DNA from: Bradyrhizobium sp. CCBAU 53340
Lineage (GTDB): Bacteria; Pseudomonadota; Alphaproteobacteria; Rhizobiales; Xanthobacteraceae
Reading direction: 5' to 3'
Assembly (NCBI RefSeq): GCF_015291645.1
Contig: NZ_CP030056.1
Span: 372,001 to 436,000 of the forward strand
DNA: 64,000 nt
Shown here: piece after piece, positions 16,398-25,010 of the stretch
Numbering within the stretch: the stretch's first letter is position 1
How the letters are laid out: each line of letters begins with the position of its first letter
Notes under the pieces: generated by a model
Told to the model about the DNA's origin: nothing
What the model saw: only the letters and a program-made list of their open reading frames with translations
Databases searched by the model: none
Translations under genes and position numbers: made by a program

Positions 16398-17483
16398 ATG
16401 AAGACCCGTCGAGCTATTGTTGGAGTTGCCGCGGTCGGCCTGTTGCCGCTGACCGCCCCCTCTGTCGTCCGAGCGCAAAAGGCCACGATCCGCTGGCGCC
16501 TGGCGTCCAGCTATCCCAAGAACCTCGACACCATTCACGGTATCGCCGTTCGCCTTGCCAAGCACGTCGAGGAGATGACGGATGGCGGCTTCCAGATTCA
16601 GGTGTTCGGCCCCGGGGAAATCGTGCCAGGCCTGCAGGTACTCGATGCCGTGCAGAGCGAAACGGTCGAGATAGGACACACGGCATCGATCTACTACAGC
16701 GGCAAGAACAAGGCGTTTGCGATCGACACCGGGCTGCCGTTCGGAATGACGCCACGCCAGCATCTGTCGTGGATGTATCGCGGCGGCGGGCTCGAACTGT
16801 TCAGGGAGTTCTTCAAGTCCTACGGCGTCGTGAACTTTCCCGGCGGCAGCACGGGCGTGCAGATGGGCGGTTGGTTTCGCCGCGAGGTCAATACGCTCAA
16901 TGATCTGAAGGGCCTCAAGATGCGCATCCCCGGCATTGCGGGCGACGTGGTCGCACGCCTCGGCGTCGTTCCTCAGAACATTGCCGGCGGCGACACCTAT
17001 GCTGCACTAGAAAGAGGCACGATTGACGCGGTCGAATGGGTCGGCCCCTACGATGACGAGAAGCTGGGCTTCAACAAAGTCGCAAAATATTACTATTACC
17101 CGGGCTGGTGGGATTGCACGGGGCAGTTGGCCTTCTATGTAGGAGCGAAGGCTTGGTCGGCCTTGCCTGCTCATTATCAGCGGGCATTCGAGGTGGCCGC
17201 CGCGGAGGCCTCCTGGGACATGCTGTCGCATTACGACGCCAGCAACATGGCGCCGCTGCGTCGGCTGATCGCAAACGGCACCGAGCTCAGGCCATTCTCG
17301 CGCGAGATCATGGAGGGCGGCTATCGCGCGGCATTCTCGCTCTACGCCGAAGAGACGGAGAAGAATGCCGAGTTTCGCAAGATCTACAGCGAATGGCTGA
17401 AGTTTCGTGAGGACATCGTGACCTGGTTCAGGGTCGCAGAAGCGAGCTTCGAATCCAATCTGTATAGCTTGTACAAGACGTGA
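16398..17483 (+). CDS. TRAP-transporter DctP-type solute-binding protein
   Basis: A 361-residue periplasmic receptor with a twin-arginine-like signal (MKTRRAIVGVAAVGLLPLTA, cleavage near VRAQ). Family segments are IRWRLASSYPKNLDTIHGIA, LAKHVEEMTDGGFQIQVFGP, GEIVPGLQVLDAVQ, the ligand arginine in LKGLKMRIPGIAGDV (about residue 175) and ALERGTIDAVEWVGPYDDEK. This branch often binds 2-oxo acids or aromatic acids. It follows the ThDP enzyme by 88 bp on the same strand with Shine-Dalgarno AGGGTGG. The DctQ/DctM membrane subunits are not in the window, so it relies on subunits elsewhere. Confidence 0.9.
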   Translation: MKTRRAIVGVAAVGLLPLTAPSVVRAQKATIRWRLASSYPKNLDTIHGIAVRLAKHVEEMTDGGFQIQVFGPGEIVPGLQVLDAVQSETVEIGHTASIYYSGKNKAFAIDTGLPFGMTPRQHLSWMYRGGGLELFREFFKSYGVVNFPGGSTGVQMGGWFRREVNTLNDLKGLKMRIPGIAGDVVARLGVVPQNIAGGDTYAALERGTIDAVEWVGPYDDEKLGFNKVAKYYYYPGWWDCTGQLAFYVGAKAWSALPAHYQRAFEVAAAEASWDMLSHYDASNMAPLRRLIANGTELRPFSREIMEGGYRAAFSLYAEETEKNAEFRKIYSEWLKFREDIVTWFRVAEASFESNLYSLYKT

Positions 17484-18215
17484 CCGGATCGGTCTCTAGG
17501 GCTCGGGGGCCCGCGCTTCGCATCGGCAACTCAGGCGACTTCCAGCAGCCGCGTTCAAACGATGCCCAAGAAGTTTCGTGCTGGCTATCCTTCTTGGACT
17601 GGCTGCGGCCGAATATGGATCGTGAGGGTCTTACCGCGCACGCTCCGTCATCCCCTCGAACTGTGTGCGGTAACACAACTCTGGGCCCTGACGCGATATA
17701 TATAGTGCTACGCCGCAGAGTTCTTACTCGGCAACGACGCCCAGTAACGAATTCAGCACGAACACAGGACAGCCCGAGCCGGCGCATGCGGAGTAGGTTG
17801 GTGCCGCCGGAAGGCGATGCAATCATGTTGGACGGATTGGGACCGCCAAAACCGCTCGGCGCCGGGGCGGCAACTCCGGCAGACCTTGTCACCCGCCCAT
17901 GGGACTGACTTTCCGCATTTTATAGCCAAATTGCCGGGCTGGCTCCACGTGAATACGCAAGCAAGGCGTAACTTAAGAAGGCACGGCAATGATCTGCTCG
18001 CTGTGAATTTCGCTATTCCGAGCGAAGGAATTGAGCAGAAGGCGCGCAAGACCGGTGGCTCGTGCGCCGAACCCGAGCAGATCAGAACCGACGTCGACCG
18101 CCACGCCGCCGAACCGAGAGTCTACAGATGCATCCTAGCTGCGCCGCGAAAAGCGACGGCTAGCACCATTCGCACATGATCGAAGAAGGCCTGGTCGGAA
18201 CCTCGAAAAGTGGGA
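17484..18215. other. 730 bp without a supportable gene
   Basis: Frames up to about 155 codons exist on both strands, but the products are unfamiliar and overlap each other, and no start has a good ribosome site. No terminator-like hairpin with a T-run and no repeat is seen. It separates the catabolic cluster from the minus-strand secretion locus. Confidence 0.5.
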
Positions 18216-18701
18216 TTAAGGTGCCGTTCCGGGCCGCCATTGAATGGCTAGCCATTGAGCTTGGCTGAGTTGTGCAGGCGTGAGATTATTGGCTACCGCG
18301 TCTCTTGTTCGAAGGTAATACGGGCGCCGTAGCTGAGGAGCGTGGGCGGCAGCCAAATTCAGCCACATGTACGCAAGAACGCCATCCTGCGCAACGCCAT
18401 GCCCCTTATCGTAGGAGAGGCCGAACAAATATTGGCCTGTCGGATCACCGCATGCGGCTGCCGTGTGGTAATACGCCGCGGCTATCTCGTAGGACTGCGG
18501 GACATTGAAGCCATGTTCGTGCCTGAAGCCCAAGACAGCTGCGGCTCGAGCGGACCGGCATGCTTCAATCGCACCGCCCGCCGCCGAAACATGTCGCCGC
18601 GCGAATGAGCGCCCGTTTTCGGAGAGTTCGGCGCCGAACACGTTGCCGATAGTCCACAGTGTGAGGAACAAAGTTCCGATCAGGGGGCGTGCATTCTTCA
18701 T
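18216..18701 (-). CDS. Small exported Sel1-repeat protein
   Basis: A 161-residue protein with a Sec signal peptide (MKNARPLIGTLFLTLWTIGN then VFGAE). It has one to two Sel1/TPR-like repeats: AAAYYHTAAACGDPTGQYLF and GLSYDKGHGVAQDGVLAYMW, then LNLAAAHAP. Sel1 repeats mediate protein contacts. It lies last in the secretion locus, 45 bp after the prepilin peptidase, so it may be a periplasmic helper or a secreted protein of the system. The ATG at 18701 gives a clean signal peptide; an upstream in-frame start at 18725 adds only eight residues. Confidence 0.75.
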   Translation of the reverse strand: MKNARPLIGTLFLTLWTIGNVFGAELSENGRSFARRHVSAAGGAIEACRSARAAAVLGFRHEHGFNVPQSYEIAAAYYHTAAACGDPTGQYLFGLSYDKGHGVAQDGVLAYMWLNLAAAHAPQLRRPYYLRTRDAVANNLTPAQLSQAQWLAIQWRPGTAP

Positions 18702-18746
18702 AGATGTTCCCGAGTCGATTTGCAATCTGCAACGATCATTCGAACC

Positions 18747-19346
18747 TCACCAGACCTTCCATATCAGCCATGTGACCCAAATGGCTGGCGCGAAGAACAG
18801 ACCGAACGGCAGCCGGGTGATGGCTTGGATGCTGTCGCGACGGAGAAGCGCCGCAATTCCGCAGGCGATTAAAGCTGATCCGGCCGCGACCTCGATTGCG
18901 ATTGGAATCAGATTCCAATCGAGCCAGACTCCAGCAACGCCGGCGAGTTTGACGTCCCCCAACCCGATGCCGTCGCGCAGACGGACGGACCTGTAGGCGA
19001 TGCGCAATAGCCAGAACATCGCGGCTAATGCCGCTCCGCGCGATGCTGCCGTCGCGAGCGTCGGCACCATCCAGTCTGGAGGTTGCACGAACACGTTTGC
19101 CAATCCGAGTACAAGCGCCAGGATGGTCAGTTCGTCTGGTATTACGAAGAGTCGCGCATCTATAACGGCGATTGCGATGGCAACGGCGGAGAATGCCGCC
19201 CCGAGGAGGCCTGCGGAGCTCGGATCCGCTGCGACGCTCGTCGCCATGCAGACGGCGCAGAGGACGAATGCCGCCGTGACCGTGACGTGGGTCGGTGCTC
19301 GGAACGTGAGAAACTTTTGCGAGCAACGCGAGAGGCGTTCCGGCAT
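18747..19346 (-). CDS. gspO: Prepilin peptidase (A24 family), GspO-like, short form
   Basis: A 199-residue integral membrane aspartic peptidase. The two catalytic aspartates lie in AVIDARLFVIPDELT (about residue 58) and in GIGLGDVKLAGVAG (about residue 125, the GxGD motif). Several hydrophobic helices cover the rest. It lacks the N-terminal cytoplasmic zinc/methyltransferase domain of E. coli-type GspO/PilD, so it resembles CpaA/TadV-like short forms. It should cleave the leader peptides of GspG, H, I, J and K. Start ATG 19346 follows GAGGAAA; the upstream frame overlaps gspD. It sits 16 bp after gspD. Confidence 0.85.
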   Translation of the reverse strand: MPERLSRCSQKFLTFRAPTHVTVTAAFVLCAVCMATSVAADPSSAGLLGAAFSAVAIAIAVIDARLFVIPDELTILALVLGLANVFVQPPDWMVPTLATAASRGAALAAMFWLLRIAYRSVRLRDGIGLGDVKLAGVAGVWLDWNLIPIAIEVAAGSALIACGIAALLRRDSIQAITRLPFGLFFAPAIWVTWLIWKVW

Positions 19347-19362
19347 TTTCCTCGTTGCTCCT

Positions 19363-21660
19363 TCATTGAAGTAGTGGCGGTTGTCTTCCCTTGGAAGGAA
19401 GGGACTCGACCGTTCCGCGCAGCTTTGCCCGAAACTCCTCGGCGACGTAGTGGGCGGCAATGCTGTCCCGAATGACTTGCGGACGGATGAAGATAATGAG
19501 CTCGGTCCGGGTCGTCGTCTTGTTCTGGTGCGACAGGAGGTCGCCAATTTTCGGTATCTCGTCGAGAACCGGAATCCCACCACGATCGACTTCAGTGTTT
19601 TCCTGAATGAGGCCTGCCAAGAGTACGGTTTGCCCGTTCGGCACGGCGACAGAGCTCTTCACTTTGCGTTGCGAGACGGTCGGCGTGAGCGAGTTCGCGG
19701 TCGCGTTCGTCGCCTGACTGATTTCTTGCTCGATATCGAGGCGCACGTTGCCGTCGGGACTAACCCGAGGAATGACGCGCAAGATAATGCCGGTGTTGCG
19801 ATAGTCGATTGAGTTGATGATCGTGTTGTTGGTGCCGGTCGCCGAATTGAGAACGTTGCCGGTGCCGGTCGATACCGGGATCTCGTTCCCAACGAGTAGT
19901 GTGCCGACCTGATTGTCGATCACAACCAGCGAAGGGTTCGATAATATCTTGACATCTGTCACCGCGTGCAGCGCATCTATGATCATGTTGGGCTGCGCCT
20001 CAGGGCCGACGAGGAAATTAAAGCCTGGGAAGGCGCGGTTAAGGAAAGCGGATGCGACGCCATTGAGGACGCTCGACTGCTGTCCTGGGGGGGAGCTTGG
20101 GACGTTCAGGGCGGAGCCTCGATCGGGAGCCATACCGAGGTTTTTGCTTTGGATGAAAAATTGAACCCCGTAGCTCAGATTGTTGTTGAGCGTAACTTCA
20201 GCGATGGTCGCATCGATCGCGACTTGAGCCTGCGGTTGGTCGAGCTGGCGTATGGTCTGTTCGACGGTCCGGTAATTCTGAGCGTTCGCATAGATAAGCA
20301 GGGAGTTCGTGGAAACGTCGGCTGCGATGCGAATCCCCTCCATCACGGGCCTGCCGCTAAGGCCAGCGCTCTGTAGCTCCGAGCCGCCAGTGTCGTTCCC
20401 TGTTCGCGATCCGCCCCCGAGTGCGCCTCCGCCGAAATCAGTATTGCCTTTTGTGCTTGTGGAGGAGCTGGAAGTCGTTGAGATGGCTGGTAGTCGGTCG
20501 GCATTGGACGATGTCCTCACCAAACCGCTCCCAGGCGCGACCTGTCCCGCCGCGCTGTCGGTTGCATTTGAGCTGCCTCCGCCGAAGATTTCGCCGAGCA
20601 CTTTCGCGAGCTGCCGGGCGTCGCCGTACTTGACCCGGCGGACATGTACAACAACACGGGCAGGATCTGATGCGTCGAGTCGGCCAATCCAAGTCTGGAC
20701 CGTTCGCAGGAGCTGCGGCTTGGAGGTTACCGCCAAAATCGCGTTGCGGCGCTCCATTACCTGAAACTTGACAAGATCGTGCCCAACGTCGCCTTCCTTT
20801 GAATTCAAGATTTTTTCGAGTTCTGTCAGGACAGGCTCAGGAGCGCTGTTCTGGAGTGGAAAGATACCGACTGACTGCCCCCGCATCCAATCAACGTCGA
20901 AACCAACAGCCGTATCGACGACCGTGCGACGCTCGGGCCCTGTGCCCTGAACCAGCAGCATGTTGCGAGCCTTATCCACGCGAACCGCACCGGGCTTCGT
21001 AGCAAAACTATCCAGGAGCTGCATCAGCGTCCCGGCCGATATGTATTGAAGCGGCACGACAGAGACGCCAAATCCCGGCTCCACGTTTGCAGGCTGCGAA
21101 TCAAGACTGCCGGCTGCGAGTGCCTCTGTCTGTGGGACAATTCGATAAGCGGCGCCGTCGCGGACGAGCGCGACTCCTGCCAATCGGAGCGCACTCTCGA
21201 ACACGAACAGCAAGTCCTGCTTCGGAACCGGCCTTCCCGACGCAATATTGATATTGCCCTGAGCACGCGGGTCGATTGTGTAGCTCGTCTTCAGGATGTC
21301 GCCGAGTACAGTTTTTGCAACCGACGCAATCGTGGCGTTTTCGAAATTCAGTTCATACCCGGGACCGGTGCCGGTACTCGTCGCCGGGGCCACGATTGCC
21401 TGCATAGAAGAGACCGGCTCGGCCGAAAAGAGTTGGGCGCGACCTGGCCGGACAGTGCCTTGCAGATCGGCTTCTGCGGTGCGTTCCGGAAATCGGGGAA
21501 GCAGATCCTGATTACGAACCTCATCCATTACGTCAGGTTTGGTGTGAGTGTCCTGCCACGTGAGTGGCGCGCCGCATCCCGTCAGAGCCCCCGCGGCAAC
21601 TAGGGCAATTGTCTTCTTCAGCTTCGCGCCACATCGCAAACGGTGCAGGCGTGTCAACAT
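19363..21660 (-). CDS. gspD: Type II secretion outer-membrane secretin GspD
   Basis: A 765-residue secretin and lipoprotein. The signal peptide ends in a lipobox, GALTGC, about residue 29. N-domains follow: YELNFENATIASVAKTVLGD, GFGVSVVPLQYISAGTLMQL, FPLQNSAPEPVLTELEKILN and VHVRRVKYGDARQLAKVLGE. A Gly/Ser-rich linker (about residues 370-430) leads to the secretin core, with VAIDATIAEVTLNNNLSYGV, VKILSNPSLVVIDNQ, and VPNGQTVLLAGLIQE then DEIPKIGDLL. It forms the outer-membrane channel. The ATG at 21660 after GAGAGG is favoured over 21693. It is separated from gspE-N by two exported-protein genes. Confidence 0.93.
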   Translation of the reverse strand: MLTRLHRLRCGAKLKKTIALVAAGALTGCGAPLTWQDTHTKPDVMDEVRNQDLLPRFPERTAEADLQGTVRPGRAQLFSAEPVSSMQAIVAPATSTGTGPGYELNFENATIASVAKTVLGDILKTSYTIDPRAQGNINIASGRPVPKQDLLFVFESALRLAGVALVRDGAAYRIVPQTEALAAGSLDSQPANVEPGFGVSVVPLQYISAGTLMQLLDSFATKPGAVRVDKARNMLLVQGTGPERRTVVDTAVGFDVDWMRGQSVGIFPLQNSAPEPVLTELEKILNSKEGDVGHDLVKFQVMERRNAILAVTSKPQLLRTVQTWIGRLDASDPARVVVHVRRVKYGDARQLAKVLGEIFGGGSSNATDSAAGQVAPGSGLVRTSSNADRLPAISTTSSSSTSTKGNTDFGGGALGGGSRTGNDTGGSELQSAGLSGRPVMEGIRIAADVSTNSLLIYANAQNYRTVEQTIRQLDQPQAQVAIDATIAEVTLNNNLSYGVQFFIQSKNLGMAPDRGSALNVPSSPPGQQSSVLNGVASAFLNRAFPGFNFLVGPEAQPNMIIDALHAVTDVKILSNPSLVVIDNQVGTLLVGNEIPVSTGTGNVLNSATGTNNTIINSIDYRNTGIILRVIPRVSPDGNVRLDIEQEISQATNATANSLTPTVSQRKVKSSVAVPNGQTVLLAGLIQENTEVDRGGIPVLDEIPKIGDLLSHQNKTTTRTELIIFIRPQVIRDSIAAHYVAEEFRAKLRGTVESLPSKGRQPPLLQ

Positions 21661-21939
21661 AGCGCGTAGCCTCTCACTCTCTCGCGTCTTCATTACAAAT
21701 GCGAGCAGATCGTCGAGCGCGTGAACCGCGCGGCGCCCAATCTTCTCAATGATTGACGTTACTCCTTATGTTGTTGTCGCAACGGCTAAGCCGCATGCAA
21801 CAATATCGCTGCACCGACACTTTCGTTTCGCCCGTGACAATTCTGCAAAGCAATGTCTCCGCGCGCGAAATCGCTCATAAGACAGCTTGTTCAGCGTCGA
21901 GCGGCGACTTCATTCGGTTGAGCAAGGCTGTAATTGCCT
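21661..21939. other. Upstream region of gspD
   Basis: 280 bp between gspD and the DUF1007 gene. It should hold a promoter or leader for gspD-gspO. No clear operator or terminator is seen. Confidence 0.4.
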
Positions 21940-22590
21940 CTAACTTAGACATCGCACCGAAACCTTGTTTGAGTATTGCGCATCCCAACCGACCGGTTGA
22001 ACGTTGGGATTGAGATAAGCATCGCCGAGAAGTTCCCGTTGAGCGGCGGCATCGCCTGGCCGTGCGACGACGAGCGCGCAGTCTTTGGGTGCCTTCGTCA
22101 TGATGACGGCGTCTCCTTCTTGGAAATCGAACTCGATCTCGTCTGTTTCATCGAAGAGCTCGAGCGTGAAATTGCTGTTGCTCACGGGCTGCTTGAAGTT
22201 GAGAGCCATATGCAATGTTAGCACCGATCCATCCCACTCGAGCCATGAATCGGATGCGCCATCGAATGGCTGCTTGGTGCCATTGACGCGCGCGAACGTA
22301 TAGAAGTCAGACGCGCGCAGCGAATTAACCGTCGCCCTGGCCAGCGGATCAAGCTGGTCACGCCCGAGGTGTGGGGCGCTTTCGTTGAGGCCGCTACTTC
22401 GCAATGCCGTCACCGACGTTTCCCTATCGTAGGTCCAAGATACGCGGACGCCGCTGATAGAGCCATTTCCATCAAAGATAACCGCATCATGCATGTGAAC
22501 CAATATATCCGGATGAGCGTCGACGTGCCTTGCGTGGATGCACACACACAGCGTTGCGACGATTACGAACCAAATCAGAGAGCGTTTCAT
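21940..22590 (-). CDS. Exported DUF1007 family protein
   Basis: A 216-residue protein with a Sec signal peptide (MKRSLIWFVIVATLCVCIHA) and the DUF1007 opening AHPDILVHMHDAVIFDGNGS (residues 25-44). GVRVSWTYDR follows, then a C-terminal beta-rich part with FTLELFDETDEIEFDF. DUF1007 proteins are periplasmic and often linked to metal (nickel/cobalt or zinc) transport; no NicO-type permease is next to it here. Its place inside the secretion locus, beside another exported protein, makes it a candidate substrate or accessory factor. Confidence 0.8.
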   Translation of the reverse strand: MKRSLIWFVIVATLCVCIHARHVDAHPDILVHMHDAVIFDGNGSISGVRVSWTYDRETSVTALRSSGLNESAPHLGRDQLDPLARATVNSLRASDFYTFARVNGTKQPFDGASDSWLEWDGSVLTLHMALNFKQPVSNSNFTLELFDETDEIEFDFQEGDAVIMTKAPKDCALVVARPGDAAAQRELLGDAYLNPNVQPVGWDAQYSNKVSVRCLS

Positions 22591-22672
22591 TGCATCATTT
22601 CAGTTGCATCCGGCGCGCGGATCGTGGAAGGGCGCGACGGCTCCTCTTTTCGAGCAGCCGTCGGCGCGGTGG

Positions 22673-24007
22673 TCACGGCTTCCCGTGGTCGTCGTGGTGG
22701 TCGTCTGGATCAGAACCGCAATAATGCTTGATGGCGGGCAGCTTCTTTGGATTGTCCCAGCGCGGGTCCCGAATGTCGTAGACGATGGGCTTTGCGTAAT
22801 CTTCGGGATCAACGAGCCATCGTGTGTCTGGCCATTGATCGAGTGTCAGGCCGAGGCGCTTAATTTGATCCAGGTATCCGCCGTAAACGGCGGGCGAGAT
22901 GGATTCCTTGAAGGTCGACCCGGTGGTCAGATGCAACGGAATGAAGATCTTCGGGTTCAGCGCTTGAATATACGCGAAGGGATCACGATAAGAATTGTTA
23001 TCGAAATTGGCTGTCGCAATCGTACCGGCATCCACATCGGTGGCCGGTAAACTCTTCAGGATGTTCGTGATACGCTGGCCGTCAGCTGGCGTGCCGTTGG
23101 GCCACCCGCTTCCCAATCCTTCTTTGAGTGCTCCCGACGAGTTATACCAAGCAAAGGTGAAGTGACGACCTTCGCGCAACACAAAATCGAAAAACAGCGG
23201 AATAGGGCCACCCGGACCACCACTGCCGCTGGTAGCAATGTTGATCTGCCCAGGCAGCGTCCCACTTTTCCCGGGCGCAAGCGGCGTTCCGGCCGGAAAC
23301 AGCCCCGGATCGCGCGGGTCAACCGCATAATAAACGGACGGATTAGGTGCCCGCGGCCAGGTCGGGTCGACCGGGACTGCAACCGAGTGCAAGTGTCGGA
23401 AGGCGATTACGCAGGCGTCCGGTTCCAGGAAGTCCAGTTTGACAATTTGGGTGCCGGGAACCGAACCGGTCGTCGTGACCGTGTTGCAGGAGATCGACGC
23501 CTTGTGAGGAAACGCCGTAGCCGGATTACCTTGAATCGCCGGGTCGGCCTGCTCGCGCGCGAAATCGGCTTGCAGGGCAACGCAGGTTTCCGCGGTGGCG
23601 TAGAGTTTCGCGCCGGTCATCGCAGCGATGTAGGCCGCGTTGTCCGCGTGATCGAAGTGACCATGCCCGATTAGAAGGCCTTCTGGTTTGAGAGCAACCA
23701 AATCGCCGATAACGAAGGGCGTGCGGCCCGGCGAAACTTCGAGCCGAGTGACGTAAGTGTCCAAAAGCAAAACGTGGCCGGCAATGGAAGCCGCCAGAGT
23801 TGAATTCGAGAGCCACGACAAGATGACCTTGTCGGGACTGACCCGCCCGGACTCGGGATCGACGTTCTCGTCGCCGAAAAATTTCTGACGCGCTGCGATC
23901 AAGTCGCCATTGTTTGCGTGAGCCGTGGTCGACAACGCCGAACCTGCCATGAGCGTCGCGGCCAAAGCCAAGGCACACTTGGTTGGGATTGAGTTCCTGC
24001 GTAACAT
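22673..24007 (-). CDS. Exported metallo-beta-lactamase-fold hydrolase
   Basis: A 444-residue protein. A signal peptide (ALALAATLMAGSALSTTAHA) is followed by an MBL-fold domain. The metal motif is GHGHFDHADN (about residue 115; HxHxDH-like). A further His lies in FRHLHSV (about 205) and another in IFIPLHLTTGS (about 380). The C-terminus is His/Asp-rich (DPDDHHDDHGKP), which may bind metal. Start ATG 24007 follows GAGGAACC; a longer start at 24034 adds nine residues. It sits between gspN and gspD on the same strand, so it is a strong candidate for a protein secreted by the type II system. Substrate unknown. Confidence 0.82.
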   Translation of the reverse strand: MLRRNSIPTKCALALAATLMAGSALSTTAHANNGDLIAARQKFFGDENVDPESGRVSPDKVILSWLSNSTLAASIAGHVLLLDTYVTRLEVSPGRTPFVIGDLVALKPEGLLIGHGHFDHADNAAYIAAMTGAKLYATAETCVALQADFAREQADPAIQGNPATAFPHKASISCNTVTTTGSVPGTQIVKLDFLEPDACVIAFRHLHSVAVPVDPTWPRAPNPSVYYAVDPRDPGLFPAGTPLAPGKSGTLPGQINIATSGSGGPGGPIPLFFDFVLREGRHFTFAWYNSSGALKEGLGSGWPNGTPADGQRITNILKSLPATDVDAGTIATANFDNNSYRDPFAYIQALNPKIFIPLHLTTGSTFKESISPAVYGGYLDQIKRLGLTLDQWPDTRWLVDPEDYAKPIVYDIRDPRWDNPKKLPAIKHYCGSDPDDHHDDHGKP

Positions 24008-24410
24008 ATAAAGGTTCCTCTTTCGGTTGTTCAATCGTTAGAGTGAAGGTCGCCATCTCGAAAAGCCTCGCTCGTGTTTCCGAGTAGATAGGCGACAGAT
24101 CGGATCGGGCCATTGATGTTTGAAAGTCCCCCGCCAGCCGCGCCAAACGAAAAGCGGTTCATAAGGCGCTTTCTCGCGATGCTAGGGACTGAATGACGGA
24201 CATCAATATCTGAGGTGTGTTGTCGAGCGACACGAAGTGTTGCTTGTCAAGATGAATTGCCTCTGTGCGCTGCAACGTAGGGTCTGCGGCATTGCACGCA
24301 ATGGCACGAGCGGCTACGAGATCGTCGTGTCGGTGTACCTGAAGGCGACCCATCGCAGCGCGGCACACTTGGCGGTTGCGATTGATCCGCTAACATAATC
24401 GCATTTACCC
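24008..24410. other. Intergenic region with a doubtful small frame
   Basis: A 69-codon minus-strand frame (24159-24368) ends HLDKQHFVSLDNTPQILMSV then IQSLASRESAL. It vaguely resembles the C-terminus of an alpha/beta hydrolase, but has stop codons upstream and no ribosome site. It could be a remnant of a lost secreted hydrolase. Otherwise the region carries the upstream sequence of the MBL gene. Confidence 0.35.
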
Positions 24411-25010
24411 TTAACGCTTCGCAGGATGCCGTATTGAAGCGGTGCTGGCTTCCACAGGCGCCGGATCTGCGGTCGTGCCGGGCAAGGCGAGAGCCAGAAC
24501 CTTGATGTTCTCGCCGTTCGAAAGCGTGGCTTCACGCGCTCCGATGTCGCGCAACGTCCATCCTGATTGAACTTCATCCTGCCGCAACTTCACCGTCTCG
24601 CCAGTCGCGCGATTCACAAAGACGGCGATGCTGTCGGCGCCCCCAGTTATCGTGCCCACGAGTTCAAATGGCGGAAGCTCAGGCTCGAGCGGCTTGGGAG
24701 CCGCGACGACAACGGGGATAGTGGGCGCGTTCGGCGGCGGCAGAGACGGAGGGCGGCGTGACGGAGAGAATAGCGGGCGCTCTTGCGTTTTATTGAGCTG
24801 CGCAAGGGGGACTTTGGCAATGGGATTATGCTCCGATCGGGTAGCCTCGAATGGCTCCTTCGCAAGCAGGTACTCCATTGTGGGCGACACTGGCGGATTC
24901 AGGCCAGTAGCCGTTGAAGTCTGACTCGCCTCGGCAGGCCGCCTCCCCGATTCGACTGCCAAGATCAGGAAGGCCAGCGCGAGAGCTTGAATCGTGAGGG
25001 GGCACTTCAT
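24411..25010 (-). CDS. Type II secretion GspN/GspC-like periplasmic protein
   Basis: A 199-residue protein with an N-terminal signal or anchor helix (MKCPLTIQALALAFLILAVE) and a conserved segment, ERPLFSPSRRPPSLPPP (about residues 77-93). A small beta domain follows (FELVGTITGGADSIAVFVNR; VQSGWTLRDIGAREATLSNG), like the HR domain of GspC or alphaproteobacterial GspN. No PDZ domain follows. It is the last gene of the E-N operon, overlapping gspM by 4 bp (ATGA). It probably links the inner-membrane platform to the secretin. No other GspC is present in the locus, so it may take that role. Confidence 0.75.
   Translation of the reverse strand: MKCPLTIQALALAFLILAVESGRRPAEASQTSTATGLNPPVSPTMEYLLAKEPFEATRSEHNPIAKVPLAQLNKTQERPLFSPSRRPPSLPPPNAPTIPVVVAAPKPLEPELPPFELVGTITGGADSIAVFVNRATGETVKLRQDEVQSGWTLRDIGAREATLSNGENIKVLALALPGTTADPAPVEASTASIRHPAKR

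Noticed and set aside
17428..17892. 154-codon minus-strand frame in the 17.5-18.2 kb gap
   Set aside because: Overlaps the 3' end of the TRAP gene, has no ribosome site and no known motif.
24159..24368. Possible alpha/beta-hydrolase C-terminus
   Set aside because: Only about 60 codons, stop codons upstream in the same frame, and no catalytic motif; kept only as a comment in the intergenic entry.
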